A DNA stretch of 42,591 nt from CANLBN01 sp050298695 (GCA_050298695.1 JBNKUQ010000017.1:1-42591), one strand, 5' to 3'; positions 1-8,186 are shown, counted from the first letter of the stretch. Made by a program: numbers and translations. The notes: a model not told the origin generated them from the sequence alone.

Positions 1-187
1 AATTAGTCGCTTCCCTTGGCCTTTCTTGGCCTAACCATCTTGCGATGGCCACTTCCTGTGTGACATCCTTGTGGTAAGTATTATGTCTAAACCCATTGTA
101 GGAATATAGTGGTTATCTCTGAAAAGTGTGTGCGAGATATCGCACAAGGGCGAACCTACAGATGGTAAAGTATCGCTTGTTGTGGCT
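1..187 (-). other. Non-coding segment downstream of lapB with small hairpins
   Basis: I see no convincing gene here. An open frame on the minus strand overlaps the 3' end of lapB by about 125 bases and has no recognisable features. The segment holds two clear inverted repeats: CCATC-GCAA-GATGG (about 36-49), which forms a five-pair stem with a GNRA-type loop, and GTGCGA-GATA-TCGCAC (about 129-144). Read on the minus strand this could be the end of the lapB transcript or the leader of a gene beyond the window. In Pseudomonas a surface-polysaccharide cluster lies near this locus, but nothing here proves that. Confidence 0.3.
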
Positions 188-1384
188 TTAACCTTCTCCG
201 ACATACTGTATAGGCTTAACCATTCCCCACTGTTTACAACTTGGGCAGAGCCAATGTAACTTTTGTCCTTTAAAACCACATTGCTGACACTGGTATTGCG
301 GGGAGCGTGCAATGACTCGTTGCATCACTGTCTGCAAAGCTGTGAGATGCTCTCTAGTTTTGTCGTCAGCAAATGCAAGATAATATTCAAGAAGTTTATG
401 TAGGCCAACACCTGAGGGGTTATCTCGGACTTCTTGTGCAATAAATTCCGCAGCTGCGGTGTTACCATCCTGTTCAGCTATGGTATCGGTCAACGCAGCG
501 ACAATAATGGGGTTTTTAGATTGGCGGTAAGCCTCTGATAAAAACATACGGTAGTGCTCGAATTTATTTAGTCTCCTAAAACCATCGGCCATATACGGTA
601 AGGTTTCAGAAACATAGTCAGAACTCTGCTCAACGATTTTTTGTAGCTGCAATAAACCTTTCTCAAGATTTCCCCCGGCAATATCAAGTCGCCCTAGCAA
701 TAAACTCGCCCGCGCACTTTGCTTATCGTAACTTAGAGCCTGCTTTAACCAACGACGAGCGGCATCATAATGCGCATCAATAATTGCCTTCTCGGCAAGT
801 TCACAACAAAAGTGGGCACGTATTGGCGCCCACTGTTCGTAGCTTTTGCTAAAACGAGAGCCTGCTAACAACTGTAAAACCCCCAACCCCTCTTCCCATT
901 CTTTTTCATCTCGATAGACTTCTAATAACAGCACCATACCTTGCCGCTGCTTTGGCCCCTCCTCTTTCACCAGGGTAACCAATAAACCTTCCGCCCTATC
1001 CAGCAACCCTGCTTTGGTAAAATCAACAGCGAGCTCATATTGTGCCTGCTGGGACTGCTCTTTACTTAAACCGGGTCTTGCAAGTAAATTTTGGTGTATG
1101 CGAATTGCTCGATCAACCTCACCACGTTTGCGCAGTAATTTTGCTAGAGCCAGGTGAGTCTCTAGAGTTTCACTGTTGACATCAAGCGCCTTGATAAAAG
1201 AATCTATAGCCGCATCAGGTTCTTCATTAAGTAAAAAATTAAGTCCTTGAAAATACTCTCGACTGAGTGAGTGGCCTGTATTTTTATTCTTACGTGATTG
1301 ATAACGCTTGCCTTGCCAGAAACCAAAAGCAAGAGCAACCAGGAATGCTATATACAGTTGCCAATCAAAGGCCAAACCAAACAT
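188..1384 (-). CDS. lapB: LapB (YciM), lipopolysaccharide assembly TPR protein
   Basis: LapB is an inner-membrane-anchored cytoplasmic protein that coordinates LPS synthesis with export and promotes FtsH degradation of LpxC. At 398 aa the protein matches the usual length of about 390. Residues 8-24 form one N-terminal membrane anchor, followed by a basic stretch. A long array of TPR helices follows (for example residues 47-80, DAAIDSFIKALDVNSETLE). The C-terminus carries the rubredoxin-like zinc knuckle CQQC...CPSC, at about residues 366-383, which is diagnostic for LapB. It sits 5 bp behind lapA, so the two are almost certainly co-transcribed, as in E. coli. Confidence 0.95.
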   Translation of the reverse strand: MFGLAFDWQLYIAFLVALAFGFWQGKRYQSRKNKNTGHSLSREYFQGLNFLLNEEPDAAIDSFIKALDVNSETLETHLALAKLLRKRGEVDRAIRIHQNLLARPGLSKEQSQQAQYELAVDFTKAGLLDRAEGLLVTLVKEEGPKQRQGMVLLLEVYRDEKEWEEGLGVLQLLAGSRFSKSYEQWAPIRAHFCCELAEKAIIDAHYDAARRWLKQALSYDKQSARASLLLGRLDIAGGNLEKGLLQLQKIVEQSSDYVSETLPYMADGFRRLNKFEHYRMFLSEAYRQSKNPIIVAALTDTIAEQDGNTAAAEFIAQEVRDNPSGVGLHKLLEYYLAFADDKTREHLTALQTVMQRVIARSPQYQCQQCGFKGQKLHWLCPSCKQWGMVKPIQYVGEG

Positions 1385-1389
1385 TTTTA

Positions 1390-1692
1390 TTAGCTCTTCA
1401 AGGCGCTATTACGCAAATGGATAAGTTCTTTTTCAAGTTGCTGAATTTTTCTTTCTTTAACACTGATTGATTTCTTTCCCCAAAGCCATGGTAAAAAACT
1501 GAGGAACAACCCAATAAACCCACCTAAAAAAAGACTAAGCAAAACCCACAATCCTAATTGTAACTCTGGCAAAGGGTAGCCAAAAAAGAAAAGAGTGGCT
1601 GGCTGGTTATTTTCAGATGTAAAAGTAACACCTAACACAAAAGCAACAACAAAAAGGATAATAAGGCTAACTCGCTTAAGCCATTTGCTCAT
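1390..1692 (-). CDS. lapA: LapA (YciS), small inner-membrane protein (DUF1049)
   Basis: This 100-aa protein has two hydrophobic helices (about residues 8-25 and 42-68) and a charged, coiled-coil-prone C-terminus (VKERKIQQLEKELIHLRN), the LapA/DUF1049 layout. LapA partners LapB at the inner membrane in LPS assembly. The gene directly precedes lapB with a 5-bp gap. The ATG has a GGAG ribosome-binding site 8 bp upstream. A TATAAT hexamer lies about 30 bp upstream, so the pair probably has its own promoter rather than depending on ihfB, from which it is separated by 270 bp. Confidence 0.93.
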   Translation of the reverse strand: MSKWLKRVSLIILFVVAFVLGVTFTSENNQPATLFFFGYPLPELQLGLWVLLSLFLGGFIGLFLSFLPWLWGKKSISVKERKIQQLEKELIHLRNSALKS

Positions 1693-1721
1693 TTGGAATC
1701 TCCATCAAGTTACTGAACGCT

Positions 1722-1752
1722 ATTATAGAACTAATGCAAAGCAAATTGTCCA
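1722..1752 (-). promoter_or_regulatory. Candidate lapAB promoter
   Basis: On the minus strand a perfect TATAAT (1722-1727) lies about 30 bp upstream of the lapA start. The best -35-like hexamer is TGGACA (1747-1752), at a long 19-bp spacing. The -10 is convincing; the -35 is weaker. Confidence 0.45.
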
Positions 1753-1910
1753 GGCAAAAAGGCTTATAAGCCCTTCCATTTTACGCGTGAGAACACGATA
1801 AGTAGTGAAACTGGATTAATAGCAGCACAAGGATGTGTGTCGCTGGTCAATAGACCGCGCGCGCCTTAAAACAAGGCGTTTCGCACAATTTCACCGGTTT
1901 TAAGGGGTGA

Positions 1911-1944
1911 CAGTTAAATAAGGTTAGGACAACCTATTTAACTG
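1911..1944. repeat. Long inverted repeat downstream of ihfB
   Basis: CAGTTAAATAaGGTT and AACCTATTTAACTG form a 14-bp stem with a single bulged A and the loop AGGAC, starting 23 bp after the ihfB stop. It has no T-tract on either side, so it is not a standard intrinsic terminator. It could act as a 3'-end stabilising hairpin of the ihfB mRNA. A second shorter hairpin, CGCCTT-AAAAC-AAGGCG, lies at 1862-1878. Confidence 0.5.
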
Positions 1945-1966
1945 CCGGGTTAATAGAAAAGAAAAA

Positions 1967-2263
1967 CTAAGGATGGGTATTCAAACTGTCGTTTACGCGA
2001 TCTCTCAGTTCTTTTCCAGGTTTGAAATGGGGCACATATTTACCATCTAACTGGACAGACTCGCCCGTCTTAGGATTACGCCCCATACGTGGTTCTCTAT
2101 AATGAAGGGAAAAACTGCCAAAACCGCGAATTTCTATACGCTCACCTGTTGATAGCACCTGTGACATATACTCTAATATCATTTTCACTGATAACTCAAC
2201 GTCCTTCACTGATAGCTGCTCTTGCTGCTCTGCTATACGCTCAATCAGTTCCGATTTTGTCAT
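1967..2263 (-). CDS. ihfB: Integration host factor subunit beta
   Basis: A 98-aa HU/IHF-family DNA-bending protein. It starts MTKSELIERIAEQ, as IhfB proteins do, and carries the family signature IRGFGSFSLHYREPRMGRNP, with the intercalating proline in the GRNPKTGES arm (about residues 60-70). IhfB pairs with IhfA to bend DNA in nucleoid organisation, recombination and sigma-54 transcription. It follows rpsA, the conserved order, but a strong terminator separates the two, so ihfB is likely expressed from the AT-rich 220-bp region upstream. That region contains a perfect IHF consensus site, suggesting autoregulation. Confidence 0.97.
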   Translation of the reverse strand: MTKSELIERIAEQQEQLSVKDVELSVKMILEYMSQVLSTGERIEIRGFGSFSLHYREPRMGRNPKTGESVQLDGKYVPHFKPGKELRDRVNDSLNTHP

Positions 2264-2369
2264 TACGGTCTAGCTCACTGTGTTTTTATACTATTAGGCT
2301 GTTTTATTGCACTGCCGGACATTAGGATAGACGAATCTATCGCAATAAAAAACATGAATACTTCAATAA

Positions 2370-2382
2370 TATCAATAGATTA
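2370..2382 (+). promoter_or_regulatory. Putative IHF-binding site upstream of ihfB
   Basis: TATCAATAGATTA fits the IHF consensus WATCAANNNNTTR at every defined position. It lies about 107 bp upstream of the ihfB start, in AT-rich non-coding DNA between the rpsA terminator and ihfB. E. coli IHF genes are known to be negatively autoregulated; that this site does so here is inference. Confidence 0.5.
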
Positions 2383-2481
2383 GAAATATGCAATGTTTTC
2401 GAGAAGTTATTTTTATAAAATACAAGGCTCGCACTAAATCATGTATAGCTCCGTTATTAAATGCCTACATGCAGCCAATAC

Positions 2482-2508
2482 AAAACAGGCCGCTATGCGG
2501 CCTGTTTT
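2482..2508 (-). terminator. Intrinsic terminator after rpsA
   Basis: AAAACAGGCCGC and GCGGCCTGTTTT form a perfect 12-bp stem with a 3-nt loop, ending in a T-run on the minus strand. It begins about 20 bp past the rpsA stop. The hairpin is symmetrical but no plus-strand gene ends here, so it serves rpsA. Confidence 0.9.
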
Positions 2509-2528
2509 AGAGAGAAGGAAAGACAAAC

Positions 2529-4214
2529 TTATTGCTTATCTTGACCTTCCATTTGAGCCTTAATCAAGTCACCTAAAGTCGCAGGTGAGCTTTCTTCAGC
2601 TTGTTTAGCGCTATGCTCTTTCACTGCAGCTTTTTCTTCTGCTGCATCTTTTGCTTTAATCGAAAGTGCAATGACGCGATTTTTACGGTCAATATTGGTT
2701 ATTACAGCTTCAACTTCATCACCAACATTTAATACTGTTGAAGCATCGGCCACTTTTTCGCGGCTAATATCAGCTGCTTTAAGTACACCTTCTACTTCAT
2801 CATCAAGAGTAATGACGGCGGCTTTAGCATCAACTTCTTTTACAACACCTTTAACAATAGTGCCTTTTTCGTTGGCAGAGGTATAGCCTGTAAAACTATC
2901 TTCGTTCAACTGCTTAATACCCAATGAAATGCGCTCACGCTCGGGGTCGATCGCCAATATAACGGTTTCTAGCTCATCGCCTTTCTTAAAGTTACGAACA
3001 GCTTCTTCGCCGCTTTCATTCCAGGAAATATCCGACAAATGAACCAAACCATCAATACCGCCATCCAAACCAATGAAGATACCAAAGTCAGTGATCGACT
3101 TGATATTACCCGTGATTTTATCGCCTTGAGAGAACTGGCGACCAAAGGCATCCCATGGATTTTCCTGACACTGCTTAATACCAAGAGAAATACGACGACG
3201 TTCTTCATCGATTTCAAGCACCATAACCTCTACTTCATCGCCTAACTGAACCACTTTTGATGGATGAATATTTTTGTTTGTCCAATCCATTTCAGAAACG
3301 TGAACTAGACCTTCAACACCATCTTCAATTTCAGCAAAGCAACCATAGTCAGTTAAGTTGGTAACCACAGCTTTTGCACGAGCACCTTCTGGATAGCGTG
3401 CTGTGATATCAACCCAAGGATCTTCGCCAGTTTGCTTAAGACCGAGAGAAACACGGTTACGATCGCGATCAAATTTAAGGACTTTAACGTCAATTTCGTC
3501 GCCAATATTAACGATTTCACTTGGGTGCTTGATGCGTTTCCAAGCCATATCAGTGATATGAAGCAGACCATCGACACCACCCAGATCAACGAAGGCGCCG
3601 TAATCAGTCAAGTTCTTCACGATACCTTTAGCCATTGCACCTTCTTCAAGGTTGGCCAACAACTCATCGCGCTCAGCAGAGTTAACGGACTCCATTACCG
3701 CTCGACGAGAAACAACAACATTGTTGCGCTTCTGGTCTAACTTAATAACTTTAAACTCAAGTTCTTTATTTTCCAGGTGAGCAGTATCGCGAACGGGGCG
3801 AACATCAACTAAAGAACCCGGCAAGAAAGCGCGGATACTAGCAATATCGACAGTAAAGCCACCTTTAACCTTACCAGTGATAATACCGGTAATCACTTCT
3901 TCAGAGGCGTGTGCGGCCTCAAGTATTTTCCAAGACTCTGCGCGCTTGGCTTTTTCACGAGACAGTTTCGTTTCACCAAAACCATCTTCAACGGATTCCA
4001 GTGCAACTTGCACCTCATCGCCGATAGCCAATGCAACTTCACCGTTTTCATCAGCAAATTGTTCGGCGGGAATAACGCCTTCAGATTTAAGACCAGCGTG
4101 GACTGTTACCCAGTCTTTATCGATATCGATCACAACGCCGGTGACAATGGAACCGGGGATCATATCAACGGATTTTAAGCTTTCTTCAAAGAGTTCTGCG
4201 AAATTTTCGCTCAT
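2529..4214 (-). CDS. rpsA: 30S ribosomal protein S1
   Basis: S1 binds mRNA on the 30S subunit and allows initiation on structured or weak-SD messages. The 561-aa protein has six S1 RNA-binding repeats, at roughly residues 21-87, 105-171, 192-260, 277-347, 364-434 and 451-520. Repeated signatures such as LTDYGAFVDLGGVDGLLHITD and ITDFGIFIGLDGGIDGLVHLSD are visible. Length is that of the gammaproteobacterial protein (557 aa in E. coli). The start has AGG 8 nt upstream. A 227-bp leader separates it from cmk and contains a TAGAAT hexamer (4303-4308) that may be a -10. E. coli rpsA is autoregulated through its leader, and this leader is a candidate for the same. Confidence 0.98.
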   Translation of the reverse strand: MSENFAELFEESLKSVDMIPGSIVTGVVIDIDKDWVTVHAGLKSEGVIPAEQFADENGEVALAIGDEVQVALESVEDGFGETKLSREKAKRAESWKILEAAHASEEVITGIITGKVKGGFTVDIASIRAFLPGSLVDVRPVRDTAHLENKELEFKVIKLDQKRNNVVVSRRAVMESVNSAERDELLANLEEGAMAKGIVKNLTDYGAFVDLGGVDGLLHITDMAWKRIKHPSEIVNIGDEIDVKVLKFDRDRNRVSLGLKQTGEDPWVDITARYPEGARAKAVVTNLTDYGCFAEIEDGVEGLVHVSEMDWTNKNIHPSKVVQLGDEVEVMVLEIDEERRRISLGIKQCQENPWDAFGRQFSQGDKITGNIKSITDFGIFIGLDGGIDGLVHLSDISWNESGEEAVRNFKKGDELETVILAIDPERERISLGIKQLNEDSFTGYTSANEKGTIVKGVVKEVDAKAAVITLDDEVEGVLKAADISREKVADASTVLNVGDEVEAVITNIDRKNRVIALSIKAKDAAEEKAAVKEHSAKQAEESSPATLGDLIKAQMEGQDKQ

Positions 4215-4441
4215 GGGAGGGACCTAAATTTATCAGCATAAATCCGAATAAGGCCGAAACACATGCCATTGCGACATCTTTATTTTCGGTTCTATCAGAT
4301 CTATTCTACCGCAGCATCAGGGTTGCGGGCCGGTTAAACATCGCAGCGTTGTCACGCCTGACCGTACATATTAATGACGACAGCACTGCACACTTATTAC
4401 CAATTACTGTTAGAGGTTTACTATAGCGATAAGATCCACTC

Positions 4442-5125
4442 TTAGGAATTTAGCCTTTGATCTGCAAGGCTAAGAACCTTAGCTAGCACTTCTTGTATAG
4501 ACATAGACGTGCTTTCAATCGTTATTGCATCATCTGCGGCCCTCAATGGGGAAGCAGAACGTTGTATATCCTTCGCATCTCTTGCCTGGATATCCTCCAA
4601 CAGGGCGCGGAGATTAGCAGATTCTCCCTTATCAATCAACTGCTGATAACGCCGCCTGGCGCGCTCTTCAGCACTGGCCGTTAAGAATACTTTAAGCTCT
4701 GCTTTAGGGAATACGGTGGTGCCCATATCACGACCATCCGCCACCAAACCCGGGGGCTGCTGAAATGCCCGCTGGCGCTCAAGTAAGGATGCTCTTACTG
4801 CTCCATGTGCGGCCACAATAGACGCTCCCATTCCCGTTTCTTCCAAGCGGATGTCACGGCTAACATCCTCACCATCCAAAAAAACTAAAACTCCCTGCTC
4901 ACTGGTCTGAAAGTTTACATTCAAATAACGCGCTACTTCTGCAACCTTATTCTCATCTTGCAAATCGATACCCTGTTTAGCCGCAGCTAAAGCAGTAATT
5001 CGATAGAGTGCCCCACTATCGAGCAAATGAAACCCTAGCTTTGCCGCCAATAGTTGACAAAGGGTGCCTTTACCTGAGCCACTGGGGCCATCAACCGTGA
5101 TAACGGGTACAGAGGAAAACGCCAT
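4442..5125 (-). CDS. cmk: Cytidylate kinase
   Basis: Phosphorylates CMP and dCMP with ATP for pyrimidine nucleotide recycling. The 227-aa length equals that of E. coli Cmk. The P-loop GPSGSGKGT is at residues 13-21, and the CMP-binding segment includes VADGRDMGTTVFP. The lid/Arg-rich part reads ERARRRYQQL. It is upstream of rpsA in the same direction, the conserved cmk-rpsA order, and 38 bp downstream of pyrF. In related genomes aroA normally precedes it; here pyrF, a ComEA-like gene and cysDN intervene. Confidence 0.97.
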   Translation of the reverse strand: MAFSSVPVITVDGPSGSGKGTLCQLLAAKLGFHLLDSGALYRITALAAAKQGIDLQDENKVAEVARYLNVNFQTSEQGVLVFLDGEDVSRDIRLEETGMGASIVAAHGAVRASLLERQRAFQQPPGLVADGRDMGTTVFPKAELKVFLTASAEERARRRYQQLIDKGESANLRALLEDIQARDAKDIQRSASPLRAADDAITIESTSMSIQEVLAKVLSLADQRLNS

Positions 5126-5163
5126 AGTATAAGTGCCTTAAACAAACCTTAGAGATAAAAAGT

Positions 5164-5862
5164 TTACAAACTGTCAATGATAGATTCACAAGCCTCTCTA
5201 GGGTTTGGAGCTTGAGTAATGGGACGGCCAATGACTAAATAATCACTACCTGCATTTATGGCCTCCGCAGGCGTTAATACCCTGCGCTGATCATCAGCCA
5301 CAGAACCAATAGGACGAATGCCAGGAGTCACTAAAGTAAACCCTTGCCCCAGCGTCGATTTTAAAATAGGGGCTTCCTGCGCAGAGCATACAACACCGTC
5401 TAAACCCGAAGTCTTTGCCAAGCTCGCTAAATGCTGTACCTGCTCTGCCGGTTTTAGCGGAACCCCAACGCCACGCAAATCCTCCTCTGTCATACTGGTT
5501 AAGACAGTAACCGCTATTAGAAGCGGCTTATGTTGTACCCCAGCAAGCGCCTCTCTTGCAGCAGACATCATTCGCTCTCCACCACTGGCGTGAACATTGA
5601 CCATCCATACCCCCAAGTTAGCAGCGGCAGTCACTGCCTTAGCCACCGTATTGGGAATATCGTGAAATTTTAAATCTAAGAAAACGTCAAAATCTAGCTC
5701 TACTAACTGCTCGACAAGACGAGGACCTGCACTGGTAAAAAGTTCCTTGCCAACTTTTAATCGACACCGCTGTGGATCTAATTGTTTTGCCAAATCTAAG
5801 CATGTATTTGCTTGGTCAAAATCCATGGCAACAATGATAGGAGAAGAAACAGACAACGACAT
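5164..5862 (-). CDS. pyrF: Orotidine 5'-phosphate decarboxylase
   Basis: Catalyses the last step of UMP synthesis. The 232-aa protein has the catalytic DxKxxD signature LDLKFHDIPNTV, and VTPGIRP with VIGRPIT in the phosphate-binding C-terminal part. The frame is open for 33 more codons upstream, but I place the start at 5862. The protein from MSLSVSSPIIVAMDFD aligns with the family, AGGA lies just upstream of this ATG, and the upstream extension is encoded by a 7-bp tandem repeat. The gene has its own likely promoter between the terminator at 5961-5988 and the start, and it may read through into cmk. Confidence 0.96.
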   Translation of the reverse strand: MSLSVSSPIIVAMDFDQANTCLDLAKQLDPQRCRLKVGKELFTSAGPRLVEQLVELDFDVFLDLKFHDIPNTVAKAVTAAANLGVWMVNVHASGGERMMSAAREALAGVQHKPLLIAVTVLTSMTEEDLRGVGVPLKPAEQVQHLASLAKTSGLDGVVCSAQEAPILKSTLGQGFTLVTPGIRPIGSVADDQRRVLTPAEAINAGSDYLVIGRPITQAPNPREACESIIDSL

Positions 5863-5898
5863 TTTTGGATATCCTGATGCACTTAAAAATCGGGAGCA

Positions 5899-5927
5899 AT
5901 GATAGCTGTGCAAGCTGCAAGCTGCAA
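5899..5927 (-). promoter_or_regulatory. Candidate pyrF promoter embedded in a heptamer repeat
   Basis: On the minus strand TATCAT (5899-5904) matches the -10 consensus at 5 of 6 positions. Exactly 17 bp upstream lies TTGCAG (5922-5927), a weak -35 supplied by one unit of the 7-bp tandem repeat. Neighbouring units place the same hexamer at spacings of 10, 24 and 31 bp. Transcription would start about 30 nt upstream of the pyrF ATG. Confidence 0.45.
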
Positions 5928-5943
5928 GCTGCAAGCTGCAAGC
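5910..5943. repeat. 7-bp tandem repeat (GCAAGCT), almost 5 units
   Basis: Four perfect GCAAGCT units plus a six-base partial unit, about 48 bp upstream of the pyrF start and 18 bp from the preceding terminator. Such short tandem arrays can change copy number by replication slippage. A change would alter the number of TTGCAG hexamers available upstream of the -10 element. Confidence 0.9.
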
Positions 5944-5960
5944 AATTAGATGTAAAAACA

Positions 5961-5988
5961 AAAAAGTTCCATGTAAATGGAACTTTTT
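5961..5988 (-). terminator. Intrinsic terminator after the ComEA-like gene
   Basis: AAAAAGTTCCAT and ATGGAACTTTTT form a perfect 12-bp stem with the loop GTAA. On the minus strand it is followed by a T-rich tract (TTTTTTGTTTTT). It lies 30 bp past the ComEA-like stop and insulates pyrF. Confidence 0.88.
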
Positions 5989-6017
5989 CTTCCTCTAGCC
6001 TAATTGCTAGAAGCTAT

Positions 6018-6356
6018 CTAAAGTTTAATTCGACCTTTATTAGCTTCTAGCGTTTTCTCACCAATTCCCTTAATCTCTAAAAGCTGTTCAAGAGAAGTAT
6101 ATTTACCATTTTTTTTACGCCAATTAACAATAGCTTCCGCTTTTTTAATACCAACACCGCGCATGGCTTCAGCTATCGCGGCAGCACTAGCGGTATTAAT
6201 ACTGACCGCCTCAACCTTTTCAGCCATTGCTGAAACCTGAGTAGGTGTAGCGGCTGATACGTGAGAAGATAATGTTACAACAGGAATAGCCAATAAGCCG
6301 CATAACAATGTTGGTAACAATGAACGTAAAGGAAAAATAAAACGATTTGTTTTCAT
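6018..6356 (-). CDS. ComEA-like helix-hairpin-helix protein, secreted
   Basis: A 112-aa protein with an N-terminal signal peptide (about residues 1-35, ending near VSA) and a C-terminal pair of helix-hairpin-helix motifs. These are VSINTASAAAIAEAMRGVG and YTSLEQLLEIKGIGEKTL, the ComEA DNA-binding domain. Small proteins of this type are periplasmic and bind DNA during natural transformation, though many have no tested function. The start at 6356 has GGAG upstream and begins directly with the signal peptide; an ATG 27 codons earlier is unlikely. It stands alone between repeat DNA and a terminator. Confidence 0.88.
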   Translation of the reverse strand: MKTNRFIFPLRSLLPTLLCGLLAIPVVTLSSHVSAATPTQVSAMAEKVEAVSINTASAAAIAEAMRGVGIKKAEAIVNWRKKNGKYTSLEQLLEIKGIGEKTLEANKGRIKL

Positions 6357-6579
6357 GAGAAAATCTCCATATATTAATTTAAGTTTAAAAAGACGCGGGT
6401 TTTCACGATACCCTCCACTTCTCAAACCAGCGTCCATGCTGAACTTTGCAAAGAACCTTTATCGCAAAGTCAACGCTATGCTAACTGATAGCATTTTTAT
6501 ATCAATAGGGATTTCTCTGAAATTTATGTGAGAGATTGCTTACAAGCGAGTAGCAATATATCTATTTATTATTTTAGGC

Positions 6580-6705
6580 GTCATTCCCGCGAAGGCGGGA
6601 ATCCAGGCCTTAATGAATACTTTTAAATCTGGACCCCCACCTTGCCCTACACGGACGTAGGGTACTTCTAGCAACGCAGGAGCAGTTGCTGATCGCGGGG
6701 ATGAC
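6580..6705 (-). repeat. Dispersed palindromic repeat, copy 1 (full length, 126 bp)
   Basis: The element begins GTCATTCCCGCGA and ends TCGCGGGGATGAC, a near-perfect terminal inverted repeat. Inside are GGCGGGAATCCAG and, in reverse orientation, the segment containing CAACTGCTCCTGCGTTGC. The reverse complement aligns end to end with the 126-bp copy at 21449-21574. It fills most of the 384-bp gap between cysN and the ComEA-like gene. The rest of that gap shows no gene. Confidence 0.88.
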
Positions 6706-6740
6706 GGTAGTATTTTTTTAAGCATCCCCGATAACAACTG

Positions 6741-8186
6741 TTACAAATACTGAGTGAATTTTTTCACAAGCGCAGAAACCTCATCCGATGATTTATCAGG
6801 AAAATGTTGCTTAATCAATTCTGCAAAATCAGTAGCAAATGCACTGGTATCTACATTTTGATCAAGATTATCTAGTACATTCTGTACTAAACCCGCACCA
6901 ACGGTAATATTACTTAAGCGATCAATAACAATAAAAGCGCCTGTTGCACGATTTTTTTCGTAAGGGTCAACAACAACAGGCTGACTTAGTGCAACATCAA
7001 CTAAAGCAATATCGTTTAATACGATACGCTGAATAGGCAGATGCTCTTGAGTATTCACATCGATTCTGTAATTAAGCTTTTCAATATAACCCGTTGTTAG
7101 TTTACTTGAAAATTTAAAAAAGAATTGTTTATTTGGCTCAAGCACGACCTCTGACATCCAAACTAAATGTGCTCGCAAGTGATTGGCTGGCGTTAACGGT
7201 GCATCAGCACGTACAATCATATCGCCACGGCTAACATCAATTTCATCCTCTAAAGTCAGGGTAACGGCCTGATCAATAAAAGCGGACTCTAGATTGCCAT
7301 CATAGGTCACAATACTTTTTACTTTGCTGGTTTTATTCGAAGGCAGAACACGTATTTCGTCGCCCACATTAATGACACCCGAGGCAATCGTTCCACAAAA
7401 ACCTCTAAAATCAAGATTGGGACGATTGACATATTGGACTGGAAAACGAAAATCGGTAATATTTTTATCATCAGTGATGGCCACACTTTCTAGGATTTCC
7501 ATCAAGGTTTGACCACCCTCTTCCTGATACCACAACGTACGCTCACTCGGGTTAACGACATTATCACCATTGAGCGCAGACATTGGCACAAAGTAAATAT
7601 CTTTATCTAAACCGATGTGTTTAGCAAAAGCTAAATATTCCTTTTTAATTTCATTAAATTTATTTTGGTCAAAGTCGAGCAAATCCATTTTGTTAATAGC
7701 CACAACAATATGCTGAATACCCAGCAAGGAAGTAATATAGCTATGGCGCCGTGTTTGCGTTTGCACACCATAGCGTGCATCAATCAAAATGACAGCCAAG
7801 TCACAAGTTGATGCACCGGTTGCCATATTACGAGTATATTGTTCATGCCCTGGGGTATCGGCAATAATAAATTTACGCTTTGCTGTAGAAAAATAGCGAT
7901 AGGCAACATCAATGGTAATGCCCTGCTCGCGTTCAGCTTGCAAACCATCGACAAGCAATGCCAGGTCAATTTTTTCACCCGTTGTGCCATGTTTAGTTGA
8001 GTCTGATTCAATTGATGCCAACTGATCTTCATATATCATCTTGGTATCATGGAGCAAGCGACCAATTAGAGTACTTTTACCATCATCAACACTGCCGCAG
8101 GTTAAAAAACGTAATAGTTCTTTTTGTTCATGCTGTGCTAAGTAAGCATCGATATCGGTAGCAATAAGATCTGATTGATGAGACAT
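6741..8186 (-). CDS. cysN: Sulfate adenylyltransferase subunit 1 (GTPase)
   Basis: CysN is the regulatory GTPase of ATP sulfurylase; its GTP hydrolysis drives APS formation by CysD. The 481-aa protein has the translation-factor GTPase motifs GSVDDGKST (residues 31-39), DTPGHEQYTRNMATGAS and NKMDLLD, followed by two EF-Tu-like beta-barrel domains. Length equals stand-alone CysN (475 aa in E. coli), so there is no fused CysC APS-kinase domain as in Pseudomonas CysNC. No cysC is present in the window. The start overlaps the cysD stop by one base (TAATG), implying translational coupling. Confidence 0.97.
   Translation of the reverse strand: MSHQSDLIATDIDAYLAQHEQKELLRFLTCGSVDDGKSTLIGRLLHDTKMIYEDQLASIESDSTKHGTTGEKIDLALLVDGLQAEREQGITIDVAYRYFSTAKRKFIIADTPGHEQYTRNMATGASTCDLAVILIDARYGVQTQTRRHSYITSLLGIQHIVVAINKMDLLDFDQNKFNEIKKEYLAFAKHIGLDKDIYFVPMSALNGDNVVNPSERTLWYQEEGGQTLMEILESVAITDDKNITDFRFPVQYVNRPNLDFRGFCGTIASGVINVGDEIRVLPSNKTSKVKSIVTYDGNLESAFIDQAVTLTLEDEIDVSRGDMIVRADAPLTPANHLRAHLVWMSEVVLEPNKQFFFKFSSKLTTGYIEKLNYRIDVNTQEHLPIQRIVLNDIALVDVALSQPVVVDPYEKNRATGAFIVIDRLSNITVGAGLVQNVLDNLDQNVDTSAFATDFAELIKQHFPDKSSDEVSALVKKFTQYL

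Noticed and set aside
31..312. Open frame on the minus strand at the left edge
   Set aside because: It overlaps the 3' third of the zinc-knuckle part of lapB, has no recognisable domain and no ribosome-binding site.
2671..4227. Several open frames opposite or within rpsA
   Set aside because: All are shadows of rpsA codon usage in other frames, with no domains.
5910..5943. Possible CRISPR-like array
   Set aside because: The units are 7 bp and directly adjacent with no spacers, and no cas gene is in the window.
5863..5961. 33-residue N-terminal extension of PyrF
   Set aside because: It is a translation of the heptamer repeat (repeated ACSLQLAACSL) and the family starts at the ATG with AGGA upstream.
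6540..6737. 65-codon open frame on the minus strand
   Set aside because: It is encoded by dispersed repeat copy 1 and its flanks; repeat DNA gives chance frames such as AFIKAWIPAFAGMT-like peptides.
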